NCBI GenBank assembly: GCA_905220665.1
Contig: CAJNAR010000030.1
Coordinates: 1 to 64,000 of the forward strand
Length of the DNA stretch: 64,000 nucleotides
Reading direction: 5' to 3'
Origin: Albugo candida
Taxonomy: Eukaryota; Oomycota; Peronosporomycetes; Albuginales; Albuginaceae
Shown here one piece after another: positions 33,697 to 44,746 of the stretch (position 1 is the stretch's first letter; the number at the start of each line of letters is the position of its first letter). A program made the translations under genes and the position numbers. A model generated the notes under the pieces. It did not search any database and was not told the origin of the DNA. It worked only from the letters and a program-made list of their open reading frames with translations.

Positions 33697-36533
33697 TTAC
33701 ATGATCACTTTTTCAGTGTGAATAGCTCGCTGCAAGCGCGCTGCTTGCTCTTCCTCCGTCACATTCTCATACCGCTTTTCCGCCAAAGTACGAACGCGGT
33801 ACACAGTCACATTTCCATCGGTATCGCCAACAATTACGACAGGTGCTCGAGGCGCAAATGAAACGCAAACGCACTCGATACTTTTCTCAATGGGTGCATC
33901 CTTTACTGTAGAATCATCCAAATGCGTCTCCTCTTCCTGCGATTGCTTCTTATTCGGAAAAGACGAGACAATCGGATCTAGAACAGAAGCCTCGAGATCC
34001 CAAATTTCGACGCCTCCGTCTTCCGTCGCGGCTGCAAAAATTGTCGCGTCGTTGGGGCACCAACAAACATCGTGCACAGCGGTAACACGTCCCATCTACA
34101 CGCTCAGGACTCATTAGAGATCTCTTTAATGGCAAAAGAACGTACCGATTGTAAAATCGCGAGCGGCTGCGTTTCCGCGTGATGCCACAACTTGACACTC
34201 CAATCGCCTGAGCAGCTCAAGAACAAATCACTGCAGAATGGCGAGGTTGCAACGCGATAAACGGGTCCAGCGTGCCCCAAGTACGTGCTCAGGTACTGCT
34301 CATTGTACGAGACGGAGCATTTATGTATCAATCCGTCTTCCGTTCCAACAAAATAAACCGAAGGATCATTTTTCATAAAGTCAAAAGAAAGACCGCTTGC
34401 CTGACGTGAAATGACGCCTTCAGCGCGAGAATGAGACCCAAGAAATGGATTTGCGACGTGTTTCATTGCCATTAGATCCGTGAAATTCAAACCTTTCTTC
34501 CGATTCCATTCCGTGACGCGTCCATCGGCTGAGATGCTGACAATCGTTTCATTTCGATCACTTCCTTTTTGCACCCATTTGACTTGCCACACAGCATCCA
34601 AGTGCTTTCCATTTAGACTCTCACTCGTGGCAATCGGCTGAGGAGAACTCATTGTTTCGAAAGCGTCAGTAGACCGTACGTCATACACAGCGACGACGCC
34701 ATTTATCAAGCCGACGGCCAACAGATACGGCGAAGAGGGAGAAAAGTCTAGAGTCGACACTCCGATCGGCAAGCCGTACGCTCTTTCAGGATAATCTGGA
34801 TTCGTGAGCGTCCAAAAGAGAATCAGGCCTTCCTCACAGACGTTCTGGTGGAAGGATTCGTTCCCGGTCGAGCTTTTGTACCCGACCGCAACAAGGTCGT
34901 GATTCGCAGTGTTCCATGAGAAACTCGTGACGATTCGATCTCGCGTGCGATCGCAATGGAAAACCCAAAGCTTCTCGAGCTCGGATGCTTCGTGCTCTAT
35001 CGAGACGCAAGGACCGACATATGGGAAATTACGATACGAAACTTGTTGCGTGTGATACACATTCTGTTGCACTGCTCGTTCTAAGACGCAAACGGCTTTG
35101 GCCAGCGATTTGGAAGCCATTAGTTGCGTGGCTTTCTGTGTCGCAATGATCTCGCCAAGATCGACGTTGGGATTCGCGCATGCGTATGCGTGATCAGGGG
35201 AACGAACATCGCCACTTCGACTCTCATTTTCACTTTGGATGTTGGAGACCGCGCTCATGGAACCCGATTGACTGTTCAATGCACTTCTACCGCTACATTC
35301 TCCGGTGAGCGCTGTTGAAACACTTTGTGCGGCGGTGAAGGCGATAGTTTGACTGTTTTGTGATGCGTTTGATTTCTTTCGGAGAATTGGTACCGCTCGA
35401 ACATCCGCTACGGAATATTGCTTACGACTATGAATTCTCGAACTGTTGTGGTTTTGTTGCGATCGTTTCGGCTTGGATGCTTGCTGCTGGTACCGTTCGA
35501 GGACTTGGATGATATCCTGCTCTAGCTCAAGGAGACAAGCCGAGGAAGCGAGCATTGCTTCCATGATCTCTTTCACTTGGAGCTTTAGAGTTGCATCCGT
35601 GCCAATTGGCAATACGTCGAGCTCTTTTGACGTGAATAAATCTAATTCAGGTTCCAGAGATTTTTCTTGATTCGTATCGAAGATATCCCAATGATTCGCG
35701 ATACTGGCCGCATCTCGAGTCGCCGGAGGAGCTGTCATGACTTCTTTTGTTTTCTGTGCGAGTTGCAGTGTTTGCGATCGACCTGTGACGAATGCGTCAC
35801 TTCCTTTCTTCCCCGCGCATATCGATTGATATCTGTGGTTGCGTTGACGCACGGAAGCTTGCAAGGAAGCATTTTCGGGGTTCACGCAGACACTTGGAAT
35901 CTGTAAAAGAAAGTCTGTTGCAGTTTCTGTAAAGCAAATCGTATAGAGCTTTTGTATTGGTTTTTTGTTCGGATTCAGTGACGACATTGCGTCCAATTGG
36001 GAATTCTCCATTTCTGCTTTTACTTCACGAGGAAGCGGAGTCAAGGAAATCGATTCTTCCTCTTGGTCAGGAAGCAGCGTCGATGGCTCCTCGAGTTTCG
36101 ATGTGTTTTCAGCAACGGATTCATCGGAACTCTCTGAAGTGTTTTCATTGTCGGCACTGGAGCCCTTCGACGACAAGCGATCACTTTGTTGACGTGAAGG
36201 AATACTTGCGAGCACGTGACTTTGTCGCGTTTTCGCTCGAGTTTTCTTCGCTCGTTTTCGACTTTGGGAGCGTGAGGAAGTGAAAGAGACTGAAGAAGAG
36301 GAAAAGCGGATCGGATCAACACGACGTAGCAGTAGCGATTGTGGAGTGACATTGACACCATCAAGATAGATTTGTGCGTCTTGAGAATTCCCGACTTTAC
36401 GGCTGGTCGTGGAGAGGGATGACGCGCCGGTTGCAAAACTAGAGCGACTGGAATTGACGGTTCTTCTTGAGCGTGCACTGATACGACGTGAAGGCGCAGA
36501 AGAAAGTTTGGATTTCGGAGGAATGACACTCAT
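33697..36533 (-). CDS. Axonemal dynein intermediate chain, DNAI4/WDR78-type WD40 protein
   Basis: Two exons, 36533-34146 and 34095-33697, joined in phase 0 across a 50-bp intron (GTACGT..GTAG), give 928 residues. The N-terminal half (about 1-470) is low-complexity, Ser/Arg-rich and acidic. The C-terminal half carries WD40 repeats with family-typical wording: LWVFHCDRTRDRIVTSFSW, LFWTLTNPDYPERAYG, GVSTLDFSPSSPYLLAVG, VVAVYDVRS, ILVSISADGR-like TIVSISADGRVTEW, FLSCSGDWSVKLW, and VCWCPNDATIFAAATEDG in the last exon. This fits the DNAI4 (WDR78) intermediate chain of inner-arm dynein f. It implies motile flagella, such as zoospores. It is head-to-head with the NmrA-like gene, 187 bp apart. Confidence 0.88.
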
Positions 36534-36720
36534 ACATGCGATCTTAAAAGGTCACAAAGGATACGGTTATAGCGTAACCTAGGGAAGGGTTGCAGTGTGG
36601 ATTAGGGTGTCGTGTAGGGTAAGGATACGAGGATGCTGTTATATAACGTTAATTAAGGTTTGCGGATGTTGTATAACATTAGGGAACGTTATAAAGTTTC
36701 GCGGACGGATCGATACCACG
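36534..36720. promoter_or_regulatory. Bidirectional promoter region with imperfect TATAACRTT repeats
   Basis: A 187-bp gap between divergent start codons. It contains related blocks, GTTATATAACGTT and GTTGTATAACATT followed by GAACGTTATAAAG, within about 70 bp, plus several GGATAC/GGATGC steps. Function is inferred only from position. Confidence 0.35.
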
Positions 36721-37716
36721 ATGCGTTCTTTGAAGTGTTATTTGCTTCCATTGACGGAGAAAGCTTTCTTGAGTGGGGGTGTGATTGCCGCTGCAGCCAG
36801 ACAGATTGATGATGTGTTGCGTTTTCGTCTTGCTGTGCCGCAAAATGCATCACCGACGTTGCGCAATCACTTGGCAGAGTTATATCAGTTGTATCCCGGA
36901 TTGATTCCTGAAAGTCCTTATTTTGTGGATTTTACAAAATTAAAGGATATTCAGTATGCTTGTGGGGAATGTGATGGTCTTATTGCCTCATCTAGCGTGC
37001 AGAATCCCAACTTTACGGAAGAATCCAATCTTTTTCAAGTTGCAGGAAAGCAAGACCATTTCCATGTGCTCAAGGTCTCTTGCTCAGATGGATTGCTTCA
37101 TGCTCGTCAGCGTGTGGCAATTGGAGCGGCACATTGGCGCTTGGAAGAGCAGTTGCGTTCCAGTCAGCTTTCACATACGATTTTGAGGATGAACACGTCG
37201 ATGCAATCATTCTGTAGAGGAAAAATGCGAGATATGGTACAGTCGCGTACTCTTTCAATTCCAATTCGTCATGGAAAAGTCGCATTTGTGGATGAGAGTG
37301 ACGTCGCCGACGTCATTGTCACATTGTGCCAACAACACGTCACCGCTCCTTGGGAGACAAAGGAGCTTTCTGTCACGGGACCTGGTACGTTGTCACTGTA
37401 CCAAAAGTAACGTACTGATTCGATTGCGTCCTCAGAGCCTTTGACGTTCCCTCAAGTGGCTGAATTATTATCCAATGAGCTTCATCAAGCCATAAGACAT
37501 TCCTATTTCCCGCTTTGGGCCATGCAGCCAGCGCTGTGGATACGCGGTTTGCGACCAGAAGAAATTGCGAGTGAGATTGGAATGGCGCGTGCGTTAGAAA
37601 ACAACGCGGAGGAAAGAGTGACTGATGCGATTGAGAGCGTCTTAAGTCGAAAGCCGACGACATTTCGGGATTTTATCAGAGACCATAAAAGCTCGTGGGT
37701 GTTTTCAGAGAAATGA
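36721..37716 (+). CDS. NmrA-like/atypical SDR family protein
   Basis: Two exons, 36721-37384 and 37436-37716, with a 51-bp intron (GTACGT..TCAG), give 314 residues. The central and C-terminal parts match NmrA/YtfG-type atypical short-chain dehydrogenases: VDFTKLKDIQYACGECDGLI, ILRMNTSMQSFC, VDESDVADVIVTLC, KELSVTGPEPLTFPQVAELL (across the splice), and a tail SRKPTTFRDFIRDH typical of the family's C-terminus. The N-terminal glycine-rich NAD(P) motif is poorly conserved (AFLSGGVIAAAA), so cofactor binding is uncertain. The start is the only ATG in frame; upstream frame to 36595 is open but lacks ATG. The substrate is unknown. Confidence 0.7.
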
Positions 37717-37801
37717 TTGATCGAAACACATGCAAATACATGATTGGGTATTAAGAGTGGATGGTTAATTACGAATCACTTTTATTCCTATTCACATTCC
37801 A

Positions 37802-37866
37802 CCAATCAATAGAAATCTGGACCTCTTGATGTGTCATTTACATATAAAGTATTTTTTCATCCAATC
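37802..37866 (+). promoter_or_regulatory. Two CCAATCA boxes upstream of histidinol dehydrogenase
   Basis: CCAATCA at 37802 and again at 37861, 80 and 21 bases upstream of the ATG at 37882. The same motif recurs at several promoters in the window. A CCAAT-factor site is inferred. Confidence 0.45.
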
Positions 37867-37881
37867 AAACTTCTGAAGAGA

Positions 37882-39367
37882 ATGCTACGCCAAGTCGAAC
37901 CCAATGAAGTGAGCACCATTGCCAACAATCCGGTGGACGCAGGCGCGCTGGAACAAGCACGTGAGATTGTTAAGGATGTGGCCAATAATGGAATTTCAGC
38001 ATTGTATGCGCATGCAATCCGATTAGGAGATCTCAATCCCTCGGAAAATGCGTCTCCACCAATCATTCTCACTCCAAAAGACATGCAAGATGCGTTCGAG
38101 AAACTTCCAGTGGAAGAGCAATCTCTGTTACAACGCACAGCTTCTCGTATTGAAACATTTGCAAAACTCCAACGGCAAAGTATCCAAAGCTTTCAGCAAA
38201 CCATTGACGGCGGTGTAATTGCCCAAGAGGTACCGTACATCACAATATTTGTATATCATCGCATCTTTCTCTTCAAAATCGTGACCCGTATGCATTGACT
38301 CGTTTAGATCGCCCCAATGTGCACCGCTGGTTGCTATGCTCCTGGAGGACGAGTACGTTATTACCCAATCTCCTCGTCATTATCTCACTTTCAGCGTAGT
38401 ATCCACTTCCTTCATCCGTTCTCATGACCGCCATCACTGCGCGAGCCGCCGGCGTGCAAACTGTCATCGTGGCGTCTCCCCGTCCGGCACTTTGTACACT
38501 TGCGGCAGCTCACGTTGCAAAAGCCGATTCTTTCCTTATCATTGGTGGAGCTCAGGTACCTTCATTTCTTACGAACCGTGAAAAAACTGACTTTATACCG
38601 GTAGGCAATTGCTGCGATGGCATACGGAGTCGGTGTTCCCTCCTGTGATATAATAGTCGGTCCAGGAAACAAGTATATGAGTTAAAGTATGCTCCGTATA
38701 GTCCTCTCACAATCTCTTTAGATGGGTGACAGCAGCCAAATCGCTTGTGAATGGGAAATGCGCGATCGATATGTTAGCGGGTCCTTCGGAATGTCTCGTG
38801 CTCGCGGACGATACTGCCGATGCGGAAATCGTCGCAGCTGATTTATTGGCACAAGCAGAGCACGATACAGTGGCCGTTCCAATTCTGGTGACTACAAGTC
38901 AAAATCTAATTGATAAAGTGAATTGTGCGCTTCGTACCCAATTGGAGACGCTGTCGACACGAATTACAGCCAATGAGAGTATCCGCTCTGGATTTGCAGT
39001 CTTTTGTTCGGACATGAAGTCTGCGATTGCAATAGCAAATGAATTGGCGCCTGAGCATTTGGAAGTGTTCACAAAAAATGCGACTCAAGTTGGGCAACAG
39101 ATGCAACATTATGGTGCGCTATTCATCGGAAGTCACGCTGCTGAAGTATTTGGGGACTATGGCGCTGGTCCAAATCATGTGCTTCCAACAGGCCGCACAG
39201 CCAAGCACACTGGGGGGCTTTCGGTGCACACATTTCTTCGAATTCGGACTTGGATGCGGATTGATGACGTGCATGAAGCACAACCTATGGTGCGTGATGC
39301 GGTTCAGCTGGCGAGGATGGAAGGATTGGAAGGACACGCTCGATCGGCTGAAATGCGACTGAAATAA
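37882..39367 (+). CDS. Histidinol dehydrogenase
   Basis: Five exons (37882-38229, 38308-38352, 38400-38555, 38605-38672, 38722-39367) encode 420 residues. Introns are 78, 47, 49 and 49 bp; exon 2 is only 45 bp. It catalyses the last two steps of histidine synthesis, L-histidinol to L-histidine, with two NAD+. Visible landmarks: GCYAPGGRYPLPSSVLMTA, IIGGAQAIAAMAYGVG (across intron 3), VGPGNKWVTAAK (across intron 4), LLAQAEHDT (zinc ligands Gln and His), LAPEHLE (catalytic Glu-His), FGDYGAGPNHVLPTG (Asp ligand), GLEGHARSAE (C-terminal His). The YPLP wording recalls the HIS4-type enzyme of fungi, but no fused HisI/HisE domains are adjacent. Two CCAATC boxes lie at 37802 and 37861. It converges on TSR3; the stops are 54 bp apart. 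Confidence 0.95.
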
Positions 39368-39421
39368 AGCATTTCGCTGTTCATGTATCAATTCAGTTGC
39401 AATTCAGCAATTCAATATAAA

Positions 39422-40607
39422 TTACGATTCTTTGCAACTCAATTCGCTACAATTCATCGCTGCTGTCCATTGTGCATACATTTCTTCTGTGAAGTGGACA
39501 CCTGGCGGTGGAGCAGTCTCCATATCTGAGTACGGGCATTCTACTGCGTCTGGCTTTAGATCTAATTTTGCTGATCGAGCCATATTACGCAAATTTTGTG
39601 TGGTATGTACGGCGGGCATTGCTCGCTGAAGCGTTTCTTTGATTGGAGGTAGTGTATCGTCGGTATCTGTAATATCCGCACTTTGTGCTACTGTTTCAGT
39701 AACATTATAGTTTTCCGCCTCCTGTTCTGATTCGTCACTACTTTCGTATCTTGGGAGTTGAAACCGGTTCATTCGCTCCTCCTGTTCTTTTCGACAGTCT
39801 TCCAGGTACTTTGCTTGCGCTACTAACACTTCGTCACTGCTTTTGCAAGCTGCGTATGCCTCCAAACAATCCTGTATGATGCACATTACCATATGTGATC
39901 AGATAGAAGCTACAGCATACAAAACTTACGTGATTAATCTTCAAGAATTCGTTGCCCCATGAAAACTCATTAATCAGTTGGATTGCTTGCTCCTATATAA
40001 TCAATTGTACGAGATTATTAGTGTTCCGGGTATATATAAAACCGGAGAGGTTATGTAGCTTACCTGCAAACCCACAATGTATAATGTTGCGGCCACTGCT
40101 TCGACGCATGAAAGTTTTCTTACCTTACCATAATTCACGGAATTGGCTGCAACCAAAAACGGCAATAACCGATGCACTCCCGATTTCTTGAAATGATGCG
40201 GCGGTAACTCGGTCAATTTCGCCCATGAACAATCAATAACCGAAATTCCAACGCTTTCCACAAGGTTCTGTGTAGCACACACAAACACACATTGAGGATT
40301 TTCGATATACTAAAAGATTGCGTATACCTACACGGTCCGCAGCAGAGATGACGGTTTTCGTACTAGGGCTCAAAACGAGCCCGCGAAAAGACTGGCCCGG
40401 ACGCATGGACCGCATATATTGCAAACGACAAAGCTTCCTTCCTGTGCATCTTTTGGCGTCACATTGCTCATAATCCCACATGAACAATTTCACGGGAAAG
40501 GAGCGACGTGAGAAAGAAAGCTCGCTTTCTTCATCACCGCGTGTCAATGGCCGAGAATTTGCCTTCGCTCGGCCCGATAATTTCTGCGGGTTTCGTTGCT
40601 TGCCCAT
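39422..40607 (-). CDS. TSR3: 18S rRNA aminocarboxypropyltransferase TSR3
   Basis: Four exons (40607-40332, 40267-40064, 39992-39930, 39871-39422) give 330 residues. Introns are 64, 71 and 58 bp. TSR3 transfers the aminocarboxypropyl group of SAM to the hypermodified pseudouridine of 18S rRNA during late 40S maturation. Family wording is clear: [99 protein letters not shown]. The C-terminal 120 residues after QAKYLED are acidic and low-complexity. The ATG at 40607 is preferred; the upstream frame starts only with TTG. CCAATC boxes sit at 40623 and 40652, just upstream. Confidence 0.94.
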
Positions 40608-40622
40608 GCCGGGGATTATAAA

Positions 40623-40657
40623 CCAATCAGAAAGAGTGTGCAATGTTCGAGCCAATC
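40623..40657 (+). promoter_or_regulatory. Pair of CCAATCA boxes at TSR3 promoter
   Basis: CCAATCA at 40623-40629 and CCAATCA at 40652-40658, within 50 bases upstream of the minus-strand TSR3 start codon. Confidence 0.45.
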
Positions 40658-40776
40658 ATACTAGGTGCCGTCCTAACTACATTTTCCTATTTGACCGATA
40701 AAAACATTCTTCAATCGGATCATTTAACGTGCGCACACTACACCAGTAGCCGATTATAGAAGCAACACTACCGCAC

Positions 40777-41689
40777 CTACCCGCAATAAAACGGAATTAA
40801 CAAGTTCGTGCGCGCTTTGTAACCTTGATACACCACGGATTTACCAAATTTCTCATCAGCATGTTTCTCGAGCAATGGGATTCCGGAAACCTTTGTTAGC
40901 AGAAAGATGACAATAATAGGACTCGATGCTGCTAGTATGTAATCCAGCGAGCTTCGCAATGTGCTGATGCTCAGACAAAACACACCGCACCATACCAACA
41001 TTTCGCCGAAGTAATTGGGGTGACGACTGTACTTCCATAAACCATGGGTAATGAACCGGTCACGGTTACTCGGATCCGCACGAAATCGACTTTTTTGTAA
41101 ATCCGCAATAGTTTCCATGCAAAACCCAAGAGCCCACACAAGTAACCCTAGGTACACCGAAGTTAGACGTGTTGCACAACATCTAGCTCGTTGACGCACC
41201 TACGACATCGGTCCATTGAACCGGTTTTGCTCCATCGGGAAGCGGAGCTCGGCGCTGATGCGATAACAGTACTGGTAACAACGTGTTAAACACCCAAAAA
41301 CCTTGCAGACTCCACGCAGAGAAAAAAAGCACAGGGTTTGATCGAATAGTTGCAAAGCGAGCATCCTGACCAGATCGCCGGATTCGCTGAAATAGATACG
41401 TTCCAAGTCGAACGCACCAAATCCACACAAGTATACTTAAGAGTATACTATGCCAGTCTCGTACTTTACTGAGAAGCACACTTTGTAAAGAGACAATCGC
41501 AAAGGTGACGGACCCCGTGACGTCATAATAAGTCTCACGTTGCTGAGGAATCGCTTGAAAGATTGCTACAGCCCACTGTATCAAAATACAAATAAGTGCG
41601 GGCTGATACAATCCGGTAAGGTACGATATCACTGTCAGCAAGCAGATACTCGAAATCGTTCCCGCAACATCAACAAGAGACGGAAGCAT
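40777..41689 (-). CDS. DUF1295/steroid 5-alpha-reductase-like membrane protein
   Basis: Two exons, 41689-41200 and 41147-40777, with a 52-bp intron (GTGCGT..CTAG), give 286 residues. It is strongly hydrophobic with about seven membrane segments. Family landmarks: ILVWIWCVRLGTYLFQRI, the NADPH-site-like run GLWKYSRHPNYFGEM (consensus G-LW-SRHPNYFGE), ending near the C-terminus with YKARTNLLIPF. DUF1295 proteins resemble isoprenylcysteine methyltransferases and steroid reductases; the substrate is not known. It is head-to-head with CNOT9, 77 bp apart. Confidence 0.9.
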
Positions 41690-41766
41690 GTTAACCGCCT
41701 GATCGAACCAAACTTAATAATAATTTCGATCGTACTTTTGACCGTGCTTTTGTAATAATAACAATC

Positions 41767-42823
41767 ATGGAATCCAAAACAAGCGATTCCTTACACGCAT
41801 TAGTGTTACAATTATCGATTCAGGAACAACGTGAAAGCGCACTTTTGGAACTTAGTAAAAAACGCGAGGAATTCCCTGAACTAGCGCCTATCTTATGGCA
41901 CTCTTTCGGCACTATTGCCGCATTATTACAAGAAATCGTTTCCATTTACCCGCTCCTTTCCCCTCCACAATTGACAGCGCAAGCATCCAATCGCGCATGC
42001 AATGCGCTCGCCTTACTTCAGTGCGTTGCATCTCACTACGACACACGAACTCCTTTCTTGAATGGTGCGTGGATTAGCTCCTTGGATATAATTTCTCACA
42101 GTAAATGGGTTTCCAGCGCATATTCCGTTGTACCTGTACCCGTTTTTGAACACAGTCAGTAAAAATCGTCCTTTTGAATACCTCCGACTAACAAGTTTGG
42201 GTGTCATCGGCGCACTTGTTAAAGTACGTTTTTTACCCACCAAAAGTAGCGCTAATTCTCATTCTCACATAGATCGATGATCCCGACGTCATCAATTTTC
42301 TTCTCCAAACTGAAATTATCCCGTTATGTTTACGCATAATGGAAGCCGGCAGCGAATTGTCCAAAACCGTACGTTGAACCCTCACTCCAACGCCCATTTC
42401 CAATGATTTTTCCAGGTCGCAACCTTCATCGTCCAGAAAATCTTACTCGATGAAATGGGACTCACATATATTTGTCACACGCCCGAGAGGTTTTACGCGG
42501 TATTCTCACAATTTCACTTGAATCAAATTTCACGGTATTAATTCTCACAGGTCGGAACGGTTTTGAGCAAAATGGTAAACGCTCTGGTGGAAGCGCCGTC
42601 CGTTCGTCTATTGAAGCACATAATCCGATGTTATTTACGTCTTGCCGATAACATTCGGGCTAAAGACGCGCTTGGCCAATGTCTCCCGGAAGCACTGAGG
42701 AACCACACATTTGATGCGGTTTTAAAGGAAGACACGACCACCAGTCGATGGCTCACACAATTATTAGTTCATACAAACGCAATGGATCAAAATATTCAAA
42801 ATGTTCGATTGGTCACCGGATAG
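41767..42823 (+). CDS. CNOT9: CCR4-NOT complex subunit 9 (CNOT9/RCD1/CAF40)
   Basis: Five exons (41767-42064, 42117-42223, 42273-42368, 42416-42499, 42551-42823) give 285 residues, the usual size for the family. Introns are 52, 49, 47 and 51 bp with donors GTGCGT, GTACGT, GTACGT and GTATTC. The armadillo-repeat protein is recognised from [96 protein letters not shown]. It bridges the deadenylase complex to mRNA-decay partners in the cytoplasm. All exon joins restore family sequence, so the model is firm. Confidence 0.96.
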
Positions 42824-42862
42824 AAATGTTTATTTTTGTAATAGATTTCTTTTTATTTGCGG

Positions 42863-43585
42863 ATGCGTCGTTTTGTGAATGGGATTGAGTTTCCACTTCG
42901 TTTAAAGCGAAAATGTCGGAATGAAAACAATTTATTGGAATGGAAAGTGTGCTTTTGCGATCAAAAGGAATCAACTTTGGAATTTACGTGCGGGAATGAA
43001 CGCGTAGAAATGTCGATAGAGCAATTGTGTGCGATACAATTTCACACATCCTCGAAAACGCGATTTATTATTTTATATAGGGAAGTCTCGGGGCGAACGA
43101 TGCGAATGGAATTCATGGCGTCTTCGATTTCTCTGTGTCGGAATTTCGTTCAAAGTATTGGTAAATGGTGTGGTCAACGTCATTGGAAGGAATGTGAGGA
43201 TAACGTGCAAGAAGAAATTGATATTGTGAAACGCGTGCAGCAATCTTTGCAGAAACTGGAAAAGGAAAATTGGGAGTTGCAGTGTCAAAATGTAAAGCTA
43301 ACAGCAGAATTAACAAAACAAAACGAGAATTTACGTTCTGAAAGTTTAAATGTGAATTGTTTGGAGAAGAAATTGAGAGAGAAAGATTTTGCGATTGAAA
43401 ATTTGAAGTTGAGTGTAAGGAAAGCGGAAGAAAACGAAAAGGAAACAAATGATTGCAATTCGGTTTTATATCGTGAAAACAAAATGTTTCGAGAAAAAGA
43501 ATTGGAGTTTTTGGAGCAGCAGGAAATTATGTGCGCTCATATTCGACGATTGGATGCGTTAGTGTACGGAAAATTTTCTCGTTAG
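42863..43585 (+). CDS. Coiled-coil protein, unknown
   Basis: A single exon of 240 residues from ATG 42863; an upstream in-frame TTG at 42857 is ignored. The N-terminal 110 residues look globular, with a PH-like pattern of short strands (LLEWKVCFCDQKESTLEF, then TRFIILYREVSGRTMRMEF and a closing helix with Trp). The rest is a coiled coil from about 120 to 235, rich in Glu, Lys, Asn and Leu heptads. A PH-like fold is inference from the strand pattern only. Its TAG stop (43583-43585) overlaps the TAA stop of ELP4 on the other strand (43582-43584). Confidence 0.7.
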   Translation: MRRFVNGIEFPLRLKRKCRNENNLLEWKVCFCDQKESTLEFTCGNERVEMSIEQLCAIQFHTSSKTRFIILYREVSGRTMRMEFMASSISLCRNFVQSIGKWCGQRHWKECEDNVQEEIDIVKRVQQSLQKLEKENWELQCQNVKLTAELTKQNENLRSESLNVNCLEKKLREKDFAIENLKLSVRKAEENEKETNDCNSVLYRENKMFREKELEFLEQQEIMCAHIRRLDALVYGKFSR

Positions 43586-44712
43586 AATAAGTTGGAGCAA
43601 TTCTTTATTTCCGGTTGCGATTCATTCGACCGATTTGAACGCGAAATTGCTGGGGGTAAATGCATTTTCTCAATTTTCAATTTTCGTGAATTTCGCACTA
43701 GTCCAAGACGAACGGCATCCAATGAATTGGAAGCAAGTGAGTGCGAATTGGAGATTTTGTCGATGGTTAGAATTCCGTCAAACGAGCTCAATTCAATTGG
43801 AAGAAATGCTTTTTCACCGGTAAACGATTGCACGTTGAAATTGTAATCAGTTGTATGCGATATAACATGTTGGAAACTGTCCGATGAATTGTATAGTTGA
43901 GTTGGAAGAAAACAAACGATTGGGTATTGACTTGTTAATAACTTGAGTTTTCGAAGAAAATGATAAAACTCTGTTTGTATTTCGTGTAAACTGGAGGACA
44001 GTTTGGGGACTATTTGCAAAATGTTGATGCGAATAACGCGAAATTTCATGTGGCGATTGACAATCAGTTGAATTTGATGTTTTAACGCGTCAAATAATTG
44101 AACAAAATAATCGCATGCGATCAAATGTGATGGGATATCTGTCTTGATAGGTTCGGAGACGCTGACGATAATTGGACGATTCAAATCAATTTGTTGTGAC
44201 GACATTCTTTGTGAAAGATCAAATTGGTGACAAAATTTGTTTGCCTTTGTTTTGTGTGGTTGCGAGTTCGTATCGAGATATTTCCCATATTGCCATGCAA
44301 TGTTGAGGGTTTTTGTTGCGTTTTCCTTCGACGTTGTGCTGTTGGAGAGAGGTTTCGCGGCGGGAATCAGATCCTTTATAAAGTGATTTCCCTCATCGAT
44401 ATCTTTTGTAAGAATGATAGTCGTTTGATTGGATAAAATTCCTTCTGCTACAAAATAGCGTGATAGATCTTGAACTAAGGATACACAACTACCGCTGGCG
44501 AGTATCTGGTCGACTCTGTGGGTCCAAAATGTGAGGGTGTGTAATTCAAACCCACCAATAATTCGGTCTAATTGAGGGTGACCGGTTGAAATAATATATC
44601 TTCCATGTTTAGTTGGGTGGACGCTGCACTCATCGTACGTTTCAAGAGCTCGATCCGTTTCCTCTTTTTGATCGTCAACGTGAGGGAGAAATGTGCGCTG
44701 AAAACTCGACAT
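43582..44712 (-). CDS. ELP4: Elongator complex protein 4 (ELP4/PAXNEB)
   Basis: One open frame of 376 residues from ATG 44712. It is a RecA-like subunit of the Elp456 ring, which serves tRNA wobble-uridine modification by Elongator. Seen: ISTGHPQLDRIIGGF, ILASGSCVSLVQDLSRYFVAEG, the AWQYGKY motif of the family, and PIIVSVSEP plus long helical C-terminal segments. Between GG and ILASG about 11 extra residues occur. A 36-bp GT-AG stretch could be an intron there, but it is shorter than any other intron in the window, so I keep it coding. As in other ELP4 proteins there is no classical Walker A. The C-terminus ends in a polar low-complexity tail. Confidence 0.82.
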   Translation of the reverse strand: MSSFQRTFLPHVDDQKEETDRALETYDECSVHPTKHGRYIISTGHPQLDRIIGGFELHTLTFWTHRVDQILASGSCVSLVQDLSRYFVAEGILSNQTTIILTKDIDEGNHFIKDLIPAAKPLSNSTTSKENATKTLNIAWQYGKYLDTNSQPHKTKANKFCHQFDLSQRMSSQQIDLNRPIIVSVSEPIKTDIPSHLIACDYFVQLFDALKHQIQLIVNRHMKFRVIRINILQIVPKLSSSLHEIQTEFYHFLRKLKLLTSQYPIVCFLPTQLYNSSDSFQHVISHTTDYNFNVQSFTGEKAFLPIELSSFDGILTIDKISNSHSLASNSLDAVRLGLVRNSRKLKIEKMHLPPAISRSNRSNESQPEIKNCSNLF

Positions 44713-44746
44713 TGCTGATTAGGGTTGATGGAACGGGACTAAAATA

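Noticed and set aside
36041..36529. 162-codon minus-strand frame within the dynein chain gene
   Set aside because: It overlaps the N-terminal low-complexity part of DNAI4 in another frame; the Arg/Ser/Pro content comes from that composition.
44545..44590. A 36-bp GT-AG intron in ELP4
   Set aside because: It would keep the frame, but is shorter than every supported intron (43 bp or more), and the retained residues are tolerable; left as coding.
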